DNA of 64,000 bases from Aegilops tauschii subsp. strangulata (taxonomy: Eukaryota; Streptophyta; Magnoliopsida; Poales; Poaceae). The stretch spans positions 156,365,148 through 156,429,147 of the forward strand of contig NC_053040.3 of NCBI RefSeq assembly GCF_002575655.3, written 5' to 3'. Position numbers and translations under genes: made by a program. Position 1 is the stretch's first letter. The number at the start of each line of letters is the position of its first letter. The notes under the pieces were generated by a model, which was not told where the DNA came from, made no database searches, and saw only the letters and a list, made by a program, of their open reading frames with translations. Shown here piece after piece: positions 56,835 through 64,000 of this stretch.

Positions 56835-58426
56835 ATGACTCAAGAGAACACCAAGTTGTGTGATTTCTCCAATACCAACAACAATGATTTTATTAGCACT
56901 CCGATTGCTCCTCTCGCCACTAGTGCGGAGTCTTCTGATATTAATACCGCTTTGCTGAATCTTGTTGTGAAAGATTAATTTTTCGGTACTCCTAATGAGG
57001 ATGCCGTGCCCCATCTTAACACATCCGTGGAATTATGCGATATGCAAAAGAAAAAAGATGTGGACAATGATGTTGTGAAGATGGAATTATTTCCATTTTC
57101 TTTGCGAGATCATGCAAAAATTTGGTTTTCTTCGTTGCCTCGCAATAGTATCGATTCTTGGAATAAGTGCAAGGATGCTTTTATTACTAAGTATTTTCCG
57201 CCCGCAAAAAATATTTCCCTTAGAACCCAGATCATGAATTTCAAGCAACATGAACATGGGCATGTTGCACAATCTTGGGAAAGGATGAAAATGATGCTAA
57301 GGAATTGCCCAACTCATGGGTTAAATCTTTGGATGATCATACAAATTTTTTATGCGGGGTTGAATTTGTCTCTCATAATCTTTTAGATTCCACTGCAGGT
57401 GGTACTTTTATGGAAATTACTTTGGATGACTCCACCAAATTGCGTGATAATATTATGGAAAATTATTCACAATGGTATATCGAAAGAGGTCCTACTAGTA
57501 AAAAAGTTAATGTAGTAGAAGAAATTTCCTCTTTAAGTGAAAAAGTTGATGCTCTTATGAAATTGGTTGCTAATAAAAGTGCTCCTATTGATTTTAATGA
57601 TGTGCCTTTGTCTACTTTGATTGAGCAAAATAGTGATGCCATAGGTGTGAATTTTATCTCGCGAAACAATTTCAATAACAATGCTTATAGAGGTAATTTT
57701 AATCCTAGGCCTTTTCCTAGTAATTCCTCTAATAATTATGGTAATTCATATGGAAATCATTCTTATAATAATAATAGGAACACCTCTAATCTTGAGAATA
57801 ATATTAAAGAATTTATCAACACTCAAAAAGTTTTCAATGCTGCAATGGGAGAAAAGGTGAATAAGATTGATGATTTGTCTAGAAGTGTTGATAGAATTTC
57901 TCATGATGTAGAAAATCTCAAGATGAAAATTTTTGTGCCTAAGCTTGAGGAATCAATTAAAGCTCTCTATGTTTCTATGGATGAAAGTAAGAAAAGAACC
58001 GCTATGCTTAGAGCTAGAAGAGAATTTTTAGAAAAAGCGTTTTCTAGTGATTGCTTACATAAAAATGAAGAAGATATCAAAATGATTGGTGTTTCTTCTA
58101 TTGATTCTTTGTTTAGTAAAATTAAGATTGATAATAAAGGGACTGAAGAATAGTCAACTTTAGCTAGAAGGCGTCCCGATAATTTGGAGGGTGAAAATCT
58201 TGTTGAGAAAATTGGTAAAAGTGGGTTTGAAGAGGTCAAAACTTTAACTAGTGATGTGCCCACTATTTTGGATTACAAAGACTTTAATTATGATAGTTTC
58301 TCTTTGATTGACTATATTTCTTTGTTGCAATCCATGATAAATTCACCCCATGCTTATGAACAAAATAAAGCTTTTACTGAACATATTGTTGATGCTATGC
58401 TGAAAGTTTTGGAAGAAAAGTTTTAG
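56835..58426 (+). pseudogene. Element B gag
   Basis: ATG at 56835 (TQENTKLCDF). Stop TAA at 56976-56978, then the same frame continues through the gag core FPFSLRDHAKIWFSSLP, SIDSWNKCKDAFITKYFPP and MNFKQHEHGHVAQSWERMK. A one-base loss near 57365 shifts into the frame used to 58426 (LLDSTAGGTFMEI, KVNVVEEISSLSEKVDALM). That part ends in an Asn-rich stretch and a Lys/Glu-rich coiled region, with further TAGs at 58151-58153 and 58424-58426. It would form the particle of this element family. Confidence 0.85.
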
Positions 58427-58907
58427 TTACAAGTTTCAATTCCTAGAAAATTACATGATGAATGGGAACCTACTATCAAAGTCAAGATTAAAAATTATGA
58501 GTGTTTTGCTTTATGTTGACTTGGGTGCTAGTGTTTCTACAATTCTGAAATCTTTATGTGATGTGCTTGGTCTTACCGATATTGAAGAATGCTCTTTAAA
58601 TTTACACTTGGCGGATTCTACAATTAAAAATCCTATGGGAAGAATTAATAATGTTCTTATTCTTGCAAATAGAAATTATGCGCCCATAGATTTTATTGTT
58701 CTTGATATTGATTGCAATCTGTCTTGTCCAATTATACTTGGTAGACCATTTTTACGCACTATTGGTGTCGTGATTGATATGAAAGAAGGCAATATTAAAT
58801 TTCAATTTCCACTAAGGAAGGGTATGGAACACTTCCCTAGAACAAGAATTAGGCCACCATATGAATCAATCATGAGGGCATCCTATGGATCTAGAAAACA
58901 AAGATGA
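58427..58907 (+). pseudogene. Element B aspartic protease-like domain
   Basis: After an extra T near 58516 the frame reads DLGASVSTILKSLCDVLG, LHLADSTIKNPMGRI and CPIILGRPFLRTIGVVIDM. D-x-G-A and ILGRPF are the two marks of gypsy-type retropepsins; the usual DTG or DSG is DLG, as in the Athila lineage. It ends at 58907. No polymerase follows. Confidence 0.85.
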
Positions 58908-58930
58908 CAACACGTAGATCCTTGCTTTAT

Positions 58931-58979
58931 GCCTAGCTAGGGGCGTAAAACGATAGCGCTTGTTGGGAGGCAACCCAAT
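58931..58979 (+). other. Conserved block with hairpin, element B
   Basis: This is the counterpart of 49361-49409: GCCTAGCTAGGGGCG, then TTGGG (58963-58967), AGGCAA, CCCAA (58974-58978). It stands 24 bases after the protease stop codon. Confidence 0.75.
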
Positions 58980-61370
58980 GAATAAAATTTATTTTTATCT
59001 TTTGCTTTCTGTTCTTGAGTTTTTGCACAATTATGATACTGTTATGATTGTGTTTTAGTTAGTTTTTGTTCCAAGTAAAGCCTTTAGGATTATGTTGGGT
59101 GATAGTTGATTTGATCTTGCTGAAAAACAGAAACTTTTGCGCACAAAAATAATTCTCATTTTTAACAGGAGTGTGACAAAATACCATTTCTTTTTGCAGA
59201 AGATTAATATACAAATTGGTTATGTGGTCCTAATTTTTCAGAATTTTTGGAGTTACATAAGTATTCGAAATATCCAGATTGCTACAGACTGTTCTGTTTT
59301 TTACAGATTCTGTTTTCTTTGCGTTGAATGCTTGTTTTGATGATTCTATGGTTTTCTTTGAAGAGTTTTGCCATAGAAAAGTTGGAATACAGTAGATATA
59401 ATGCAAGAATAAAATATGAATTGGTTTGCAATAGTACTTATAGTAGTGATTTGTTTTCTTATACTAACGGATCTCATGAAGGTTTTGTTGAGTTTTGCGT
59501 GATTGAAGTTTTCAAGTTTTGGGTGATGTTACGATGGATGAAGGAATAAGGAGTAAGAAGAGCCTAAGCATGGGGATGCCCATGGCATCCCAAGCTATTA
59601 TCCAAATAGAAGCAAGCAACTAAGCTTGGGGATGCCCGTGTGGCATCCCCTCTTTCTTCTAACGACCATCGGTATTTTACTCGGAACTATATTTTTATTC
59701 ATCACATACTATGAGTTTTGCTTGGAGCGTCTTGTATGATATGAGTCTTTGCTTTTTCTGATTTTTGTTTTAAGTCTTGAATCCTTTCTGGACACACCTA
59801 TTTGAGAGATCCAAAATTATGCCATGACTTGTTAGAATTGCTCTCTTTGCTTCACTTAAATCTTTATGAGCTATGGAATTGCTCTAGTGCTTCACTTATA
59901 TCATTTTGAGCATGGTGTGCTTTGTTATTTTTGAAGAAATGCTCTCATGCTTCACTTAGATTTATTTGAGAGTTATTTTTTTAAGAAATTCTCACTTGCT
60001 TCACTTAAATTAATTTGAGAGAAAGAAATATTATGCGCATGATCTTCACTTATATTTGTTTGAGTTTATCAAAAGCAACACATGAAAATTAGTTCCAAAG
60101 TGATAGATCCAAGAAGGATGTAATAAAAACTTTCATGAAGATCATTGGACAAAATAAAATTTATTCCTTTTAATAGTTTTGAGATATGATTATGTGATAT
60201 GAGAGTCAAGTTGATGAGTAATTATGCTTTAGTAAGAATATTGGTGTTAAGGTTTATGATTCCCTATGCAAGCACGAAAGTCAATAGTTATGCAATGAAA
60301 TTATGTCCTTCTTGTGGTGCATTATTCGGTGTTAATTATGCTCAATGCTCGCTTATGAGATTATTCGTTTCTTGGTTGGTCACTTCTCAACCTTCTGCTA
60401 GCCTTCATTTTGCACCAAGTATGATCACTACTTGTGCATCCAAAATCCTTTAAACAAGTTTTGCCTCATGAGTCCACCATACCTACCTATATGTGGTATT
60501 CTATTGCCGTCCTAAGCAAATTTGTATGTGCCATCTATAATTTTCAAAATAAACTTCTCTTTTGTGTGCTCGTACCGCTCATGAAGCGGTAGGGGGTGGC
60601 TAATATATTTCCATGCTAGATATGTTATTCTCACGATGAGTGTGTATTCACTTGTCATTGCACGAGAGTAAGGCAAAGGTATTAGGGATGCCTAGTCCCG
60701 AAATGAAAAATGAATTTACTTTATGTTGTGAAATAATAAATTCCTTGGAATGTGTTGGTATGGAAGGCACCGTGGATACAGCTAGCCATGGAAAGTGAAA
60801 GTATGGTTGAAAAAGGAACAAACTTTAATTTCTGTTTGGGAACCGCCTATGATATATCTAGCATGGAAAGTATTGGGAACTTCTCGATTGTTCTCGTTGA
60901 CAGGAAAATCATGCCTCCCAATTTTTTTATCTCTATCTTTTTTGCTTTGAGCACTGGCACCTCTACTAATCCCTACTTCCCTCTGCGAAGGGCCTTTCTT
61001 TTACTTTATGCAATTTTTATTTTTAATTTGAGTCTCCATCTTCTCTTATAAAGCACCAACTAGGGGGCACTATGATCGTACTTGAGCATTGGGTGTAGCT
61101 AATATACGAGTGTGTTTCATGAATGGATCAATGATTGAGCATGATGGGCTAGGGATAACTTATTTTAGCGTTGATATTTTGAAAGACATGGTTGCTTGTT
61201 GATATGCTTGAGTATTTAAGTCTCATGTCAAAACTAGACTATTGCTTTGAACCATATAAAAGTCCAAATGTCCATGCTACAAAGAAAAGAATATGAGATG
61301 AGCATGTTAGGCAACATTCCACATCAAAAATTCTATTTTTATCATTTACCTACTCGAGGATGAGCAGGAA
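58980..61370 (+). other. Non-coding 3' region of element B
   Basis: About 2.4 kb with no supported gene. It contains two GGGGATGCC hairpins (59572-59591 and 59628-59650), a degenerate CTTCACTTA...TTTGAG repeat (59846-60065) and wording parallel to element A (CAGAAACTTT, GATTAATA..CAAATT, TGTTCTGTTTTTTACAGATTCTG). Confidence 0.6.
59572..59650 (+). other. Two GGGGATGCC hairpins with PPT-like motif, element B
   Basis: The first is GGGGATGCC (59572-59580) with GGCATCCC (59584-59591). The second is GGGGATGCC (59628-59636), loop CGTGT, GGCATCCCC (59642-59650). The second is preceded by CTAAGCTT, exactly as in element A. Confidence 0.8.
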
Positions 61371-61386
61371 TTAAGATTGGGGATGC

Positions 61387-62971
61387 TGATACGTCTCCAA
61401 CGTATCTATAATTTTTTTATTGTTCCATGTTGTCATATTATCATTCTTGGATGTTTTATAATCATTTTATAGTCATTTTATATCATTTTTTGGTACTAAA
61501 CTAGTGACATAGTGCCAAGTGCTAGTTGTTGTTTTCTGCATGTTTTTTTACATCTCAGGAAATCAATACCAAACGGAGTCCAAAAGCAGCGAAACTTTTT
61601 GTGGATTTTTTTTACCAGAAGACATCCAGTGGGCCGGAGAAGCACCTGGGGGGTGCTCCGAGGGGAGCACAACCCACCAGGGCGCGCCTGGGCCTCCAGG
61701 CGCACCCTGGTGGGTTGTGCCCACCTCGGTTGCCTCCTGAACCGCCTCTTTACTCTATAAATACCCCAATATTCTAGAAACCCTAGGGGAGTCGACGAAA
61801 ATCAATTCCAACTGTCGCAAGTTCCAGAACCACCAGATCCAATCTAGACACCGTCACGGAGGGGTTCATCATGCCCATTAGTGCCTCTTCGATGATGCGT
61901 GAGTAGTTCTTTGTAGACCTACGACTCCGTAGTTAGTAGCTAGATGGCTTCCTCTCTCTTGTTTGATTCTCAATATAATGGTCTCTTGGAGATCGATATG
62001 ATGTAACTCTTTTTTCGGCGTGTTGTTGGGATCCGATGAACTTTGAGTTTATGATCACATCTATCTCTTTTTATCCATGAAAGTTATTTGAGTCTTCTTT
62101 GATCTCTTATATGCATGATTGCTTATAGCCTCGTATTTCTTCTCCGATATTTGGGTTTTGTTTGGCCAACTTGATCTATTTATCTTGCAATGCGAAGAGG
62201 TGCTTTGTGATGGGTTCGATCTTACGGTGCTTGATCCCAGTGACAGAAGGGGAACCGATACATATGTATTGTTGCTATTAAGCATAACAACATGGGGTCT
62301 ATTTCTACATAAATATATCTTGTCTACATCATGCCACCGTTCTTATTGCATTACTCCGTTTCTCCATGAACTTAATACACTAGATGCATGCTGGATAGCG
62401 GTCGATGTGTGGAGTAATGGTAGTAGATGCAGGCAGGAGTCGGTCTACTAATCTTGGACGTGATGCCTATATAATGATCATTGCATGGATATCGTCATGA
62501 TTATTTGAAGTTCTATCAATTGCCCAACAGTAATTCGTTTACCCACCTTTTGCCATTTTTCTCGAGAGAAGCCACTAGTGAAACCTACGGCCCCTGGGTC
62601 TCTTCTTTATTATATTTGCCTTTGCGATCTATTTTCCTTTTCTTTTATTTTCAGATCTATTAAACCAAAAATACAAAAATACCTTGGTGCATTTTATTTT
62701 ATTTGGCATTTGATCTATCAATTTATTACAACTCCCTCACGTTCGTTTGCCAATTTCTGGCACCGTTACCTGAAAGGGATTGACAACCCCTTTAATACGT
62801 CGAGTTGCGAGTATTTGTTATTTGTGTGTAGGTGTTGTTTACGTAGTGTTGCTTGGTTCTCCTACTGGTCCGATAACCTTGATCTCATCACTGAGGGAAA
62901 TACCTACCGTCGCTGTGTTGCGTCATCCCTTCCTCTTTGGGGAAATACTGACGTAGTTCTAGCGGTCATCA
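61387..62971 (+). repeat. 3' LTR of element B
   Basis: 1585 bp. TATAAATA at 61756-61763. The inverted repeat around GGGCGCGCC is kept with one arm mismatch (ACCCTGG). It has the ~276-bp segment missing from the 5' LTR. Confidence 0.92.
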
Positions 62972-62976
62972 AGGTG

Positions 62977-64000
62977 TCGATAAAATAAAATACGGACATG
63001 AGGGCATCATGATCATCTTTAGAACAGCAACATATAATGCCATATAATTTCTTATGCTAAAGTAACAATTCATTCACAAGGTAAAGTATGAATCAGAAAC
63101 TTCATTGAAAACTAACAAACTATGATCTCGGTCATTGAGGCAATTGCAATTTGTCATAACATTAGAAAGAGTCAATATAAGAGCTTTTCAACAAGTCCAC
63201 ATACTCAACTATAATTTAGTCTTTCACAATTGCTAACACTCACGCGATACTTATGGGTTCAAAGCTTCAATCGCACATAGAGAAAGATAGGGGCTTATAG
63301 TTTCGCCTTCCAACCTTTTATCTCAAGGGTAATGTCAACATAATACTCTATGAAAACCTACATCCGAGTGGATATATATATCCGGATCTCTCCAACACAT
63401 AGTGCTTGCCAAAGGAAAAAGTGTAAAAAGGAAAGGTGAAGATCACCATGGCTCTTGTATAAAGGTAGAAGATAAAAGTAAAAGATAGGCCCTTCGCAGA
63501 GGGAAGCAGAGGTTGTCATGCACTTTTATGGTTGGATGCACAAAATCTTAATGCAAAAGAACATAACTTTATATTGCCACTTGTGATAAAGAACTTTATT
63601 ATGCAGTCCGTCGCTTTTATTTCTTCCATATCACAAGTTCGTATAAAGCTTATTTTCTTCACACTAATAGATCATACATATTTAGAGAGCAATTTTTATT
63701 GCTTGCACCGATGACAACTTACTTGAAGGATCTTACTCAATCCATAGGTATGTATGGTGGACTCTCATGGCAAAACTAGTTTAACGGATGTTTGGATGCA
63801 CAAGTAGTATCTCTACTTGGTGCAAATAATTTGGCTAGCATGAGAGGGAAAGGCAAGCTCAACATGTTGGAGGGTCCATGACAATATAACTTCTATTCGG
63901 ATATAGGGAAACATAACCCATTATGTTGTCTTCCTTGTCCAACATCAACTTTTTAGCATGTCATATTTTAATGAGTGCTCACAATTACAAAAGATGTCCA
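62977..64000 (-). other. Internal non-coding region of the Sabrina-like element
   Basis: This follows the second AGGTG copy and continues the Sabrina-like internal DNA beyond the window. It is A/T-rich. The minus strand contains wording parallel to the 3' regions of elements A and B (for example CACTTATCTC-like and TTCCTTTGGCAAGC). No gene is supported. Confidence 0.5.

Larger units (their letters stand above)
55309..62971 (+). mobile_element. Element B: Athila-lineage LTR retrotransposon with gag and protease only
   Basis: LTRs 55309-56617 and 61387-62971 (TGATACGTCTCC...TCATCA); TSD AGGTG at 55304-55308 and 62972-62976. Mutated primer site TAGCGTCGTTGCCGGGGA (56629-56646); polypurine tract TTAAGATTGGGGATGC (61371-61386). 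The internal region encodes gag and a protease-like domain up to 58907. It then has about 2.4 kb of non-coding DNA with no RT, RNase H or integrase. It is non-autonomous and related to, but distinct from, element A. Confidence 0.92.
46616..64000 (-). mobile_element. Sabrina-like Athila-lineage Gypsy element, minus strand, right end outside window
   Basis: The 3' LTR is in two pieces, 46616-46659 (TGATGACCCACAAGTAGGGG) and 53770-55226 (ending ATGCAAAACGGACGTATCA), split by element A. The minus strand then shows polypurine tract AAGCTTGGGGGAGT (55227-55240) and non-coding internal DNA, 55241-55308 and 62977-64000, split by element B. No coding region lies within the window: the 1 kb at 62977-64000 shows only short A/T-rich frames. 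The name is from memory of the LTR start TGATACGTCCGTTTTGCATC. Confidence 0.8.

Noticed and set aside
1..64000. tRNA, rRNA or microRNA genes
   Set aside because: No cloverleaf with A/B boxes, no rRNA wording and no long foldback with miRNA-like arms could be supported by eye. A tRNAscan or small-RNA mapping would be decisive.

Overview
The window looks like intergenic DNA of a large grass genome, most likely wheat or another Triticeae. I see no bacterial-style operon, rRNA, tRNA or CRISPR, and no clearly intact host gene. Nearly every base belongs to nested transposable elements whose ends, target-site duplications (TSDs) and coding domains can be read directly. Family names (Fatima-, Angela-, Sabrina-, WHAM-like) are from memory of Triticeae repeats and need a database check.

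Region 1 (1-17836). The right part of a CACTA (En/Spm) DNA transposon runs from before the window to its terminus at 16188. It carries exons of a Ptta/En-Spm-type protein and a 27-bp subterminal array. A complete minus-strand Ty3/Gypsy element, Gypsy-1 (1243-12596, TSD ATACA), is inserted in it. Gypsy-1 carries gag, protease, RT/RNase H and integrase on the minus strand. Between integrase and its 3' LTR it also has a plus-strand (antisense) gene with its own TATA box and poly(A) signal, whose product resembles a B3 DNA-binding domain. The CACTA end abuts a 5'-truncated Angela-like Copia LTR (16189-17836).

Region 2 (17837-46409). A decayed gene with two B3-like domains (18378-19441) is followed by triplicated GC-rich blocks, an 81-bp tandem array and a GTTCATCC array that belong to a second CACTA-like element ending at 46409. 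A Fatima-like Gypsy element (22930-45943) is inserted in the array. It has gag-pol on the plus strand and a multi-exon antisense gene on the minus strand (TATA at 45180-45187, coding parts between 44432 and 31382). That antisense gene is split by a chromodomain-type (Tekay-lineage) Gypsy element at 34608-44161 (TSD CAGAG).

Region 3 (46410-64000). The 3' LTR of a minus-oriented Sabrina-like (Athila-lineage) element begins at 46616 and the element runs off the window. Two plus-oriented, non-autonomous Athila-lineage elements interrupt it: element A (46660-53764, TSD ATAAG, one unusual ORF) and element B (55309-62971, TSD AGGTG, gag plus protease only). Both lack RT and integrase but share conserved hairpins, a degenerate repeat and internal copies of their polypurine tract.

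The most interesting signals are the antisense genes in two separate Gypsy elements, one of them B3-like; the very strong bias of inactivating mutations to nonsense changes, often TAG where glutamine is expected; and the conserved non-coding hairpins and PPT-like repeats shared by the two non-autonomous elements.
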